DNA from: Clonostachys chloroleuca
Lineage: Eukaryota; Ascomycota; Sordariomycetes; Hypocreales; Bionectriaceae
Direction of reading: 5' to 3'
Assembly (NCBI GenBank): GCA_037952775.1
Contig: JBANAY010000003.1
Location: forward strand, 34,782,001-34,846,000
Length of the DNA stretch: 64,000 nucleotides
A program made the position numbers and the translations under genes. The notes below the pieces were generated by a model. It saw only the letters and a program-made list of their open reading frames with translations. It was not told where the DNA came from and did no database searches. Positions 35,664 through 46,688 of this stretch are shown here, piece by piece; position 1 is the first letter of the stretch; every line of letters begins with the position of its first letter.

Positions 35664-37727
35664 CTACAGTGTCCCCGGAGACCAATCGAAAAACTCCTCT
35701 ATCCACGATTCATTTCCTTGTTCCAACTCGTTCATCCAGGGTGCCTGGTCAAAGTCCGTCAATTGAGCCTCGTCGCAAGGGAGCGAAGCTGACCCTTGTG
35801 CAGAAGAGGCCGCCGCATCCCGTTTTGCTGCCACCCACATCTGGCTCAGGCGTAGGCACTTGGAGACCTGCCGGAACATGCCATTATCAGATTGTTCATC
35901 GGCTGCCTTGCTCGCCAAATCAGACTTTGTAGCCATCCATTCCAACACCGCCAGGAGGTCGATTGTGCTGTACACGGCTACTCGGTCCCAGGCAGGGTCC
36001 TCGAAAACAGACAAGTGTTTCAAGATGACCAGGCAGCGCACAAGTTGAAACCAATAAAAGAAGGGGAAACCTATGTACAGCGAAGGCGAGACAGTGTGGA
36101 AGCAGTCTAGCCAAGCCTTGGCGGCGTGAAGGCTTCGCCACAGGCATTCAACGGGCTCGAATCTAGGCACATTACTTCCAACATTGGCAGACATTGATGG
36201 GGGGAGCAGAGGCTCGCTTGAGGTAGCTTGGCGAATAGTCTCATTGATGCAAAGCTCGACATAGTGCGATGATGCACTGAGCATATCTGTGACAGTGTTA
36301 GTAGTGGTGACCACGCCTGTACCCACGGCCGAGTCCTAGAAAGCATACCCATGTGTGGTAAATTTGGAGATCGCGAAGCCCTCAGTTGTTCCAGCCGCTC
36401 CTGGAGATATTTGACGTATATCGAGGGTGGGTTTGATGGTGATATGGAGTTGGTCTTATTATGACGTCGAACCTCAGCGACTGTTTGCGCCAGCAGTTGA
36501 AGCCGGACCTGAAAACCGAATGCCTCGTCGGACAAGGAGCGTTGATCATTCTCACTAATGGCACGCAGCCCTTCCTCCATTTGCGAAGTCCACCGCATAG
36601 CATCTATTCGTCGAAAGTATGAAGAGATGCTAGGAACATGCTCATGTCAGCGGAGAAAGGCTTAGAAAGATGTAGGAGAACGCAGCAGTAAATAGGCACA
36701 ATGAAACTATACATACTAGCAGCTTAGCACGAAACAGGCCAAAATAGCTCGCTGTTGCTCGAGGTAAAGGCCTTTGTTCAGCGGCTCAGCTGCTTCACCG
36801 TCAGAAATACCAAGTCCCGGCGCCATTTTTGCTACCACGTGAACCTCTGGTGGAGGTGGCCTGGCGCTTTGCAAATCGCACACTAGGGAGATGGCTAACA
36901 TCATCATACGTGATAGATTGCTTGTACGCTTTATGAACGGGTCAATGCTCCAAGTGATGTAGGTCAGGATACTCAGCAAAGTGTCGATGTTTGATTCGTC
37001 TTGTGTCAAAGCTGACTTGGCCCAGAGGAATCTTAAGCTATCGATGCGGCTTAATCTGTGCTCTGTCGAAGGTGTAGCTACGGCAACAATAGCTCGGAAC
37101 AAGAGAGGTCTGTCTTGTCGGAGCTTGCTTGCCGTCATGGAAAGAGGAATATGTATGAATGGGAAGAGCGGTAGCATTTGGTTCTGGAAGATTCGAAAAT
37201 AATGGTCCGCCTCGCTGTCTGAGGGCTCACATAGCGGAGGCGAGGATAAAGCCGAAGAATCCTCTATCTGAACAGAGCTCTGGTTAGATGGAAAAGATAA
37301 CGGGCTGACATTGCTCGTGGGTGTTAGCCCAGAAATAGTCCCTCCATCTAGATTGATAGTCCCCAAATACCCCCCAGGTGCTGATGAAGCTGGATCAACC
37401 GATACTCCCGTGGCCCTGACGACTGAATGCAGCATTGATGTGAGAGTCTCGACTTTGCTCTCCAGCTGCGCAATCTGCACACCCATTTCGCGGTTTTGCT
37501 GAACACGCTTTCGCTGGGACTCTGATGCCTGACATTGTCTTTTGAGCCGGAAACATCTGATAGAAGGTCAACTTTAGGCTTAATTTCCCCCAGCCGCCGT
37601 CTATAAGGCTTACTGACCTCTCGCAACCGCCGCCAGTCCGGGCCACACAGCGACTTTTCGCCTTGTAACATTGTACACAGGCCTGACCGTATGTGCTGGC
37701 TTGCGGCCCTTGGGGTTGCTTCTCCAT
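35664..37727 (-). CDS. Zn2Cys6 transcription factor
   Basis: Four exons (37727-37618, 37556-36717, 36629-36349, 36286-35664) give 617 residues. The zinc cluster spans an intron: Cys17, 20, 27, 35, 38 and 45 in 'ACVQCYKAKSRC' and 'CERCFRLKRQC'. A coiled coil follows (IAQLESKVETLTSMLHSV, about 70-87). The middle region (PLFPFIHIPLSM, 'LLFRAIVAVATPS', 'IDTLLSILTYITW') is the fungal-specific regulatory domain of C6 factors of the Leu3-like type. The first intron uses a GTCAGT donor; GTAAGC four bases on would break frame. The gene lies tandemly upstream of ppo on the same strand, so control of ppo is possible but unproven. Confidence 0.92.
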
Positions 37728-38320
37728 TACTAGTCAGGGTTTTAGCAGTATGAAAGAGACACATCAATGGCAGACTCGTGTTTATCAGTTTGTGAACAGT
37801 GAAACGGCCAGAATTTCCGCTGGATGTATGTGTACAAGGTAAGTAAGCCTCTTCGGCGTCATCTCTGTCGGAGTTCGGCCACTGAAATCCTGCCCATGCC
37901 ACATCCGGAACCACAATGACTGCCCACTCTTTCGGCGAATAAAGACACCTGGATATAAGCAAGACAACGGAGTTGAGTCCGCCCGTGCAGGTTTGTCTAG
38001 CCCAAAGTGAAATAGCCCTCTAATGTGTAGTTTGGGACTGTGCATCCTAGCAAGATTCTTGAGGGGGCGATCCAGAATTGTGCGGTAATGACGGCTTATA
38101 GCTGTACGATAGGCAAATACTTGACCATTCATTTCATAAACGACTATATCATGAACTTAACTCGTCAACCGAATTGTCAAGTCGTGACTGATAATGTCAG
38201 AAATTAATTAGGTATTAGAAAACGCATGAAAAACAAGAAAGAATTCCTGGAACCCCCAGGATATCATGATGAGAATCGTGGGTCATAATTCAATCATTTC
38301 CATCATTGAATCCAAGTAAA
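37728..38320. other. Intergenic, promoter of the C6 regulator
   Basis: No gene; frames at 37785-38132 and 37348-37962 (-) are chance or shadow ORFs. Confidence 0.6.
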
Positions 38321-39367
38321 CTACGAGAATTGCGCCATTCTCTCTTGCAGCTTTCCCCAGATGATTTCCCCTGCTTTCAACCTATCGAGCTCCGCCATCA
38401 CCTTTTCCTGTTGCAGCTCATGAAGCTTATCGTTGACCAGAAACAGTGAGCCTCCCTGTCGGGCTTTATTCATGGTAAGCCCCGGTTTCAATTTTGCGCC
38501 GAGCGGGACGCCCTGACCACCGTATTTTGCGCTGGTCATAAGGTACACGACCTTCTCCCCGGCGTCCTCTGGTGTTGTTGCTGCTAGAGAGAGAATCAAT
38601 CCAGCAGCTCCAAAGAACCACTTGTCCCCAAAAGCTTTTTCAAAAAGCCCCGTATTCACACCGCCAGGGTAGTGATGAAGAAAGATAACGTGGGGATTTT
38701 CTTTAGCCAGTCTCAACATCGACAGCGTCGTAGAGACTACTGATGTTCGAGAAGAGTTCATGAGGCTAAAGTTTCCGGATTTCTTGAGCTCTAGATCATC
38801 CAGCGGAGAGAGGAACTCTCGGTACCCGCAGCGAGCACATTGACGACACGCGGGTTGTTCGTAGATGCGTTGAGCAAAGGAAGGAGTTGGATCATCATCG
38901 ACAGCCGGTTGTAGAAGCTCAATGCCAATGTCGCAGGAAGGCCCTCGGAGGTTTCTAAGTCTGGTAAGCTTTCGCCATGCCATGCCAAAGCTGCTGGTCT
39001 AATACGTACCGGTTCGTTCCCCTCTGGTGAGAAAGCCAGGACTTGTATACAGAATATCGAGGCTCTTTTCACGCTCTTTAATGGTTTCACAAAGCCTCTT
39101 GGTATCGGCAAGCAGTGAGACCTGGCCCTCAAGCCAGATAATGTCCGCTTTCCCGTTAGATGCACGGAGCTGATCCAGGAAAGGCTTATGCTTCTCCCCG
39201 TTACGACCAATGACGTAAATTCTGATGGGGAGCTTGGTTGAGACCAGACGAGCAAGTGATGCCTTCCCAATTCCGTCCGTTGCTCCGGTGAACACCGCGG
39301 TTTGTGGTGCTGTATCTTGAGAGATCCGGCGGTTCGAAGCCTTGACCTCTGAGATTGAAACCGTCAT
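38321..39367 (-). pseudogene. Short-chain dehydrogenase/reductase with a frameshift
   Basis: Exon 1 (39367-39010) opens with a Rossmann unit, TAVFTGATDGIGKASLARL, and a 55-nt intron (39009-38955) leads to exon 2, 'ETSEGLPATLALSFYNRLSM', PRVVNVLAAGTESS. There the frame hits a stop (38791), while a different frame continues the same family: PLDDLELKKSGNFSLMNSS, 'LAKENPHVIFLHHYPGGVNT', 'TTPEDAGEKVVYLMTSAKYG' to 38321. Joining them needs one extra base (or two fewer) near 38800-38825, in the run GAGAGTTCCTCTCTCC. The product would be about 330 residues, the fungal NAD(P)-binding family that lacks the classical YxxxK. Either a recent pseudogene or a base-calling error. A 35-nt GTACCG...CTAG 'intron' would restore frame but is too short and would remove conserved residues. 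Confidence 0.8.
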
Positions 39368-40358
39368 TGCGGCTTGAAAGAAAAGATATCAAGTGGAATT
39401 CAGAGCGATTCAGCGATCTAAATACAATATTATTGAATAAAATCAATTCACGACGATTCAATCGAGAGGTGATCATTATATAGTTAGCAGTGGCTGGCAG
39501 AGGACTGGAATCCACGGCCCTTACCGTCGGAGTTCAATGCCGTTCACTCGCACAGCCTATAATGGTGATGGTCAGTGTAATGTAAGAGAGGTGAGGAACG
39601 GAATCTGGCCTCCGCTTCTGTCGGACTCAATTTATTGGTTTCCTGAGCAGAGTTAGAGCAGATTATGTTATACCTGCACCGGAGTGTTGGACAAACCACA
39701 ACGGGCTTAGATGGGCACCAAAAGCGTCAATAGCCTTATTGTACGATGCTGCAAGCAGGAGCCAGGATTATTTATTGTCTTGCTCGGACCTACACCACTG
39801 GGGCCCGTCTCATAGCCTCGACATTGCGTGTTGTGGCTGCTACAGTTCGATCTAGCTCCCATCGGGAAATGACCGAGTTGCAATCTTTCCAGCCGATCAG
39901 CATCGGATTGGACCGCGTGCATGAAGAATGGAAAAGCAAGACGATATATGATCTGTCACTTCGCCATGTTGTCGCTCTTTGTACAAGACTAAACCTCTCA
40001 TGATTCGGGGCGATAAACTGAGTGTAACTTCGATCTTAAGGTTATAGGAGTTCATTGCATGAACTCCCACGTCTTTCCTTCAGCCACGAGATCGAATCTT
40101 GACTCTCTCCCGGTAAATAGGGCCGCCGTTAGTGGCCCCGCAAAGCTTGTCTGTTTCCTCGAATTCTCCCACCAATCGTCCCATTTAGCCCGGACAACCG
40201 GTAGAGTTGGATAAATTGGGTGAACTTACCTTAACTACCTCGTATCTATAAAAAGTGAACCAAGGGACCCGTATCCGATCGCGATAAGAAATGCGTTCAT
40301 TTATACCGGCACAGCTAATCCCTCATCCCAAGTGTCAAAAATCGATCAACTCGTCAAA
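39368..40358. other. Divergent promoter region between SDR and CE16-like genes
   Basis: 991 bp serving both divergent genes. Contains a TATAAAAAG box for the esterase. The ORFs at 39707-40003 on both strands have no motifs. Confidence 0.6.
40247..40255 (+). promoter_or_regulatory. TATA box of the CE16-like esterase gene
   Basis: TATAAAAAG located 104 bp upstream of the ATG at 40359, the usual distance in filamentous fungi. Confidence 0.55.
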
Positions 40359-41519
40359 ATGAAGTCCCACCTCTCAACCATCTCGGTCGTCGCACTGGCC
40401 TGCCAGAGCCTGGTGGCCGCAAAACAATTTGATCTGAAGAAATTCTCATCTGTAGTTATTTTTGGCGACAGTTGGACCGATCAGGGCATTTACTCATACA
40501 TACCACGCGTAAATGGCACACTTCCTGACCCCGTATGCAGCCCATCCTCTTCCCCCCGCGAAATCTCGCTCACTGTCAAATAGAAACCAGTCACATCCAC
40601 AGGTGGCCGGATTTGGCCACAATATATCAAACAGTACTCAAATCAGGTCAACGTCTACGACTATGCTGTCAGCGGGGCTATGTGCGACACTCTATTCTCT
40701 CCAACCAACCGAAATGGCATCGTGCAAAACCAAGTGCCAGCCTTTCTAAGAGATCTTGCCTGGAGGAATGAGACCTCGAATCAACCTGCGCTCAAGGTCC
40801 CCGCCGACGAGACAGTTTATGCAATTTGGATCGGCACAAATGACCTTGGATACGCTGGTTTCCTTGCAGAGCAACAACCGCATGATATGCCTCTCACAGC
40901 GTTAACTAACTGCATATATGAGCAGTTTGATCGGGTTTACGAGGCTGGAGCCCGATTCTTCGTGATTATGAATATGGGAGCACTCGAGCTTACGCCTCTA
41001 TATGCGACACTTGAGAATAACGGAGTTCCGACGTCTAGATTTTGGAAAGACAAGTCTTCCTACGACGCGAACATAACCCGCATAAGCGAAAAGATGCGCC
41101 AATATAGCACTACACTTAATACACTATTTGAATATCAAACGCCATATGAGGTCAACCTGTCAAAGCGCTATCCGGGTAGCTCTTTCGCATTGTTTGATAC
41201 TGCCAGCCTGGTAAGATCTCCCTTATACTATACACTAGTTAGATTTGTGCCCGGTTTCCCTAACACTCCTCCTCTTCAGATTTCGGAAATGTGGCATAAT
41301 CCAGGGAATTACCTCAATGGGACTTCTGAGCTGAACGTTACGGGATCGTATCTTGGGTGTTTGGAGAGTGGGTGTAAACTTTCGGGCCCGGACCCAGATA
41401 GCTTTCTTTGGTATGACGAGCTCCATCCCTCAGAGCAAGCCAATCGTTGGTTTGCGAAAGAATTTATTGAGGTTGTCAAAGGACACAGCAATCTGGCAAA
41501 GTACTGGAGGTCTAAATAA
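40359..41519 (+). CDS. Secreted SGNH/GDSL esterase, CE16-like
   Basis: Exons 40359-40532, 40584-41210 and 41280-41519 give 346 residues with a signal peptide (about 1-21, ending LVAA). SGNH blocks: I in 'VVIFGDSWTDQG' (Ser38), II in YAVSGAMCD, III in IWIGTNDLG (Asn), V in 'WYDELHPSEQANRW' (Asp313, His316). GGRIWPQYI and the overall length match CE16 acetylesterases, which remove acetyl groups from xylan-derived and other oligosaccharides. The first intron (51 nt) ends at AAATAG; the second (69 nt, CTAAC branch, TTCAG) has no stop and a length divisible by three, but splicing it out restores family-like spacing between DTASL and ISEMWHNP. The ATG is 40359; the frame above it begins with GTG only. 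Confidence 0.9.
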
Positions 41520-41700
41520 GAGTTGATATCTAGCATAATGGTATGCTTTTGTTATAGGGAGAGTCTTTTTTATCTGGTGAAAATACGGGTTTTGTGTTTG
41601 CATTTCAATTTTCATAATGCCAACAAAGATGGGGGGAATCCATCCCAAAATTGTGTAGAGGGAATTTGAGGTGTGCGGTTCTTTGAATCACGACTGGAAT

Positions 41701-42246
41701 CTAAAAACTCACCACCTCAACTCGGGTTACCACGTTTCCATTGGTCGCTCTAGAGTAAGGGCAGACTTTCTTGGCTTCCTCGACCACCTTTTCCAGCTCC
41801 GTCTTCTCCAAACCCTTCACCTGGACCTTCATGTGAACGCGTAGCCCCATATCTAACCCCTTCATGTCGCCAACAAGCTCCACGGTAGTATCAATGACGC
41901 TGTGCTCCTTCTCCGTCGGCATCGTAATGCCCATCTTCGCAGCACACGCATTCATAGCTGACTGGAAGCAGGCGCCGTAACCGGCCGCGAACAGCTCCTC
42001 TGGGTTGGTCTTCCCCTTGTCGCCGGGTCCCCCGAGGGCTTTGGACATTGTCAAGTCGACAACAAGATTCTCCGCTTCGACATGACCTTTGCGAGCACCA
42101 ACGACTTTTGCGTGGGCGGAATAAAGCAGTGGGGCGGTTTCAGTGTTGATGTACCTCGCAGTAGGAACGTAAAAATTGGTGAGCCTACGTGAAGTTATTC
42201 GACGCAGCAGTGGTTGACAGCGGTACAGAGAGGTGAGAGATGCCAT
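41701..42246 (-). CDS. Mitochondrial OsmC/Ohr-type hydroperoxide reductase
   Basis: A single exon of 181 residues. Residues 1-32 (MASLTSLYRCQPLLRRITSR and on) are basic and lack acids, a typical mitochondrial presequence. The rest is an Ohr domain: 'LTMSKALGGPGDKGKTNPEE', peroxidatic Cys93 in GYGACFQSAM and second Cys162 in KKVCPYSRATNGN, both conserved. Ohr proteins reduce organic hydroperoxides using dithiol (lipoyl) donors. A longer frame starts at 42360, but the ATG at 42246 gives the cleanest presequence. Convergent with the CE16-like gene, 181 bp apart. Confidence 0.93.
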   Translation of the reverse strand: MASLTSLYRCQPLLRRITSRRLTNFYVPTARYINTETAPLLYSAHAKVVGARKGHVEAENLVVDLTMSKALGGPGDKGKTNPEELFAAGYGACFQSAMNACAAKMGITMPTEKEHSVIDTTVELVGDMKGLDMGLRVHMKVQVKGLEKTELEKVVEEAKKVCPYSRATNGNVVTRVEVVSF

Positions 42247-43502
42247 TTTGAATATTTTCAAAGATTTTAGACCCGTGATGAAGGACACAATCAAGTGGAA
42301 TGAGGGATACGGAGGAATATAAATAGCGTGCATAGTCTGAATAGAGTTAGCCTTTTGCAAGTGATGGGCGTCATAGAAGAATGTTTAACGTCATACACTA
42401 CATTCCCCGATCGCAATGATAGCGACATTGAAAAAGAAAACGGACGTTCTGGCCCTGCACAAAGAAATTCTTAATTCGTCTTTGATGCTGTCAGTGAACA
42501 AGCTACATGGTCACTGTGGGTTATCAAGGAAAAAGCTGTGTTAATCCAAATAGCCAAAAGGGAACTTTTTGGGGGCACATGCGACTTATTATCCACCTGA
42601 CACAGTGATGGAAATAAACAAAGAGAAAGAAGAAAACTCAAGAGTCGCCCCGAAAGCTTAATAAAAGGTTTACGCCCAACCTGCGCAGCTGCAGTCGCAA
42701 AGTTATATCGCGGCCGTGACTCAGATACCAGAGTCAAATTAGGCACAGCGATCAACGCAAGTGCACTTAGTTTTTGCTGGCGTAGAAGAATTGGCCTTGA
42801 AAATCTTGGCAGATTCTATCCGAACCAAAAGCTCTTACAGTAAACAGAACTGGTCGTCATCATGCGCAGTGGCGATGACAATTATCCGATCGTGAGGAGT
42901 GAAGCAGAATGGTCGGAATACATATAAGAAAATTGTCCTATTGGTCATTCTTTCCGAAGCGAAGGGGAACCGGTTACCAATGGTTTCTCACCCTACACTA
43001 TAGTACTGCATGTTTCGCGCCCGCTTCAGTGACTCATCTCTTACTTGTTGACTCAACTACTCAATCATATAACCTGGAACTATCCAAAGGTCTAAAAAAA
43101 GCGGGGGAACAATTATCTTGGGTTTCATTTTCATGCAGCTCAGCAGGCAGAAGCGCAGCAGTGAGGCGAAGGATGGCCTGCCCTGCCCCATGATTGGCTT
43201 ATGGCAATCTTCTTGGTGCGCAGTCTAGATATGTTCCGAAACGAGGTAAGATCCTTGGCATGTGAGACTCTGATCCAGGATGACCTGATAGAAGGCGTCC
43301 GGACGCCTTGCATGTATCTAGGCTTATTCGTGGTTTTGCACCTCCTGCGCATGCACAAGCAAATCCTTTCGCGTTTAAACCAAAAAAAATCTCCTGATCT
43401 CTATTTCTTGAATCTTCTTAAATAGGCCCTTTTCTGAGCTTCGTTACTTACGCACTCCCTCAAAACTATTCTCTTCATCACTGTGTGCACTTTTGTGTGA
43501 GA
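42247..43502. other. Divergent promoter region between Ohr and AAA genes
   Basis: 1.26 kb without a gene. The frames at 42471-42755 (-) and 42909-43193 (+) have no family character. Confidence 0.6.
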
Positions 43503-45839
43503 ATGCCCCGACCAGTTCCGCCAATTAGAAGGAAGAGGATAATCAAGGTATGAGAAATCGTAGCTGCTCCTCTCCTTTTCCATAACATTCCTCCCTAGAT
43601 ACTCATGTATCACACCATGCTGACACAATCTTCCCTCGTCTCAGGAGATGCCCAGCTCAAGCAGCTCAAGCACCTCTAGTGAGGACTCCATCGAGCACGT
43701 CAATGGAAATTCGAAAGCCGCTGCCGAGGAACAGGCACAGAAAGAGAGATTCGTAAAGGTCCTCTCCGGCACCTTCGATGTTGTGCCCCTCGAGAGAAAC
43801 AGCAACGGTGAATCCCAGGCCGCGGAGCTGGGGTACTCCTCCCGGCTCGTCAGCAAGTGGTACCGTCATAAGTGCGAGTACAACTCTTGCCCGGCCCGCT
43901 GGGCCGAGTTTGACAACGTGGATGACGAGGAGGCCAACCTCAATGCGCGTGTGTCGTCCGTCCCCATCATCCACCGGCATGCGTATGTGAAGAGGCACTG
44001 GGTGACGCAGTCGGTCACGATCCAGGACCCTTCCATGCGCCAGGTCCTTCGAAGTGTCCTCGCCAAGTACCAGGACCTGGATCTTGAACTTATCAACTGG
44101 ACCTTTGAGCCCCCCTTTATGCCCCTCGTCCATCGGTGGGACGACCTCAAGGCTTACTATGTAGGCCTCGAGGCAGGCAAGATCAAAAATGCTGCATCGG
44201 CTCTACTTGCATTCTTGACACCCATTGTCACCTCTTCCGTTCTCTCGCTCTCTCAGACTAGGCAGACTGGCAAGGTGAGCTTTGAAGACATCTGGCAAAT
44301 ATTTCCACCCAGCTCTGTCGTCTTGACCAGGTTCTACGGCGTCGATGTCATCTGCCGAGTGATCAAATACAAAAAGGTCAAGTGCAATAACAACGAAGGT
44401 TGGGCGATTGAGATGGAGTTCATAGACTGGAATGGCGAGACTTCTGGCTGGAAAACCACCTCTGTCACCATCTGGGAATACAGTGGCTATAGAAGGGTAA
44501 CTGGTCTGCCCGTATTTCCCATCTCGTTCTCCACAGAGGAAGAGAAAATCCGAGGGGCCATGATTGAGCGAGGACACAAATGGGCTACTCTTCGCGGTTA
44601 CCATTTCAAAATTGTAAACGGGACCAAGATCCTCCTTGAGACAAAGGAGCCTCAGCAGAGACCCGTGAGTCACAATTTACAGCCATAGAAACGAGCTGGC
44701 TAGTTCATCTAACTAACGATTTCAATCATTAGGTTTCCGGGAAAGTCTGTGTTGATGCTTATGCCTATTACAAGAGCTGCAACATTGTCAAGCCTTCCCT
44801 CCGTCCAGTTGCCGCTGCCATTTCGAAATCTGATGCTACATCAGATGAAGGGGAAAACAGCCCTGAAGAGAATGACCCATTACCCTCTGATGGATTCAAG
44901 GCAGACTTTACCGCTGTTCAAGTTGATACCAACTCTAAAGCAAAAGGTCCTGCCGACCGGTGTGAGGAGCTGCATGATTTGTCCGATGAGGAGCTTTTGA
45001 TGACGACACCTTGGATGAAAGGTTTCGACCTCAAGTCTAAAAGCTTCTGTGAACTCAATGTCTCCGATCTCCACGACATGCAATGGAACGATCAAGCTTT
45101 TGAAAAACTCGTCTTGCCGGGCGGAGAGAAGGACCTCGCTTGGACGTTCGTTGAGAACAAGAGCCAGTCTACCTCCGATTTTGATGACTTTGTGGCCGAA
45201 AAGGGAAGAGGTCTTATCATTCTCATGTTTGGCCCTCCCGGCGTTGGAAAAACATTTACCGCAGAGGCCGTGGCTGAGAAGTCCCGAGTCCCTCTGTACT
45301 CCATGAGCGCTGGTGATCTAGGCACAGCACCCTCTGAAGTGGAGAAAGCTCTTGGACGTGCCCTTGAGCTTTGTCGCATGTGGAATGCAATGCTGCTCCT
45401 CGATGAGGCTGACGTCTTCCTCGGGGAACGCACCAACGAGTCACTGGCCCGCAATGAGCTGGTCTCTATTTTCCTTCGAGAGCTGGAATATTACCAGGGC
45501 ATTCTTTTCCTCACCACAAATCGTATTCGAAGCATCGACAATGCCTTCCAGTCTCGGGTTGATCTCTTCTTGCCATATCATGACCTCACTAGCGAGGCCA
45601 GGAAGCAGGTCTGGGAGAACTTCATCAATCGTGCTGGGCGGGACAAGTTCGATCTCGCTGGTGACTCATTGGATAAACTCTCCATGCTCAAGCTTAACGG
45701 TCGCGAGATCAAGAATTTGATCAAGTCTGCCCAGCTCCTCTCGATGAAGGAGTCCGGGAAAGTGCCTGTTGAGCGGCTCGTCCTGCTTGCTAACAAGCGC
45801 GTTGAAGCACTAAAGGAGCTTGATACGGATGAACGTTGA
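43503..45839 (+). CDS. AAA+ ATPase with fungal N-terminal domain
   Basis: Best model: exons 43503-43547, 43645-44664, 44733-45839, 723 residues. The fungus-specific N-terminal half (DUF7025-like) includes 'SVVLTRFYGVDVICRVIKYK' and the stretch around FIDWNGETSGWKT. The AAA module has Walker A GPPGVGKTFTAEA (near 522), Walker B AMLLLDEADVFLGER, sensor-1 'GILFLTTNRIRSIDNAFQSR' with arginines at its end, and 'KLNGREIKNLIKSAQLLSM' (sensor 2 region). Such proteins are abundant in filamentous ascomycetes; their role is unknown, remodelling activity is inferred. The start is uncertain: ATG 43648 needs no first intron, but an excellent acceptor (CTGAC branch, pyrimidines, CAG at 43644) sits just before it and joins in frame to a 15-codon basic exon starting at 43503. 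Confidence 0.9.
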
Positions 45840-46688
45840 TAGAGACAGGAGTATGGAAGGGTTTAGGTGGGGTTTTCGACCTCTTAACTTAGTCTATATT
45901 TCTCGATGTTTTGTCTCGGGTAGTAACTTAAGTTTATGGTAAATCCAGGCTAGATGAGAAATGAACAGAAATTTATTTTGAATTTAAGCTGCTTCAAGAA
46001 CCCGGAGCGGTTTTTTGGTGGTCTCCAACTATTCGTTTTGTTAAAAATCATGATTTGTCACCACCAATATGCCACAAGACGTTTGACAGAATATTCCGCA
46101 TTATGTTCGTTCACACACTCTGCAAGAGTAGGTGGTCCCTTGTCTAACAATGTCTTGTTTTTCTATCGCGTTTCTCTACCATCTGCTGAAACTCGCTGGG
46201 TTACACTTCGTCATCCCAAGCGCGCAAACTATTGAACTTAGGTAAACAATCGGGGCTTGTTTCTTTCATCTTTGAGACTTATCCGTCAATTGATGTTGTC
46301 TCAAGAATTGACACAAACCGTTTGTCCGAGTCAATCAGAAAACTAATCTGACCTTCGCCTGGACTCGACAGTTTGGTTGCTTGGCCGACAGCACGTCAAA
46401 ACGGGAGATCTCCCACTACCTTATTAATCGCCGAGCAGCCTCCGAGAAAGAATCCAATCTTTTAGCAGCCGCGCCTATCACTCCTCTCGTTTTTATGTAG
46501 TGACAGTTATTCTCCACCCAAGAAGTGAGTTGACGTTGCATGGCGAGGATGTGAAAACAGCCTAATATCTCCCCATGCCGTCATCGCGCTTTTCTGTTTC
46601 CCCTTCGCCATATATTAAACCCCGCTTGAAGTGTAATTTCATTTCCCCCTCATCAATTTCAAGAGAAGGAGAATTGGGTATTCTGAGG
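45840..46688. other. Intergenic, alpha-galactosidase promoter
   Basis: 849 bp, no gene. Contains TATATTAAA at 46611 and, at 46512-46517, CTCCAC, the complement of GTGGAG, which fits the loose CreA consensus SYGGRG. Confidence 0.55.
46611..46619 (+). promoter_or_regulatory. Possible TATA element of the alpha-galactosidase gene
   Basis: TATATTAAA 70 bp upstream of the ATG at 46689; somewhat close for a fungal TATA box, so tentative. Confidence 0.35.

Noticed and set aside
31674..37727. Interpretation of ppo, the C6 regulator and neighbours as a secondary-metabolite cluster
   Set aside because: No polyketide synthase, NRPS, terpene cyclase or prenyltransferase is present in the window.
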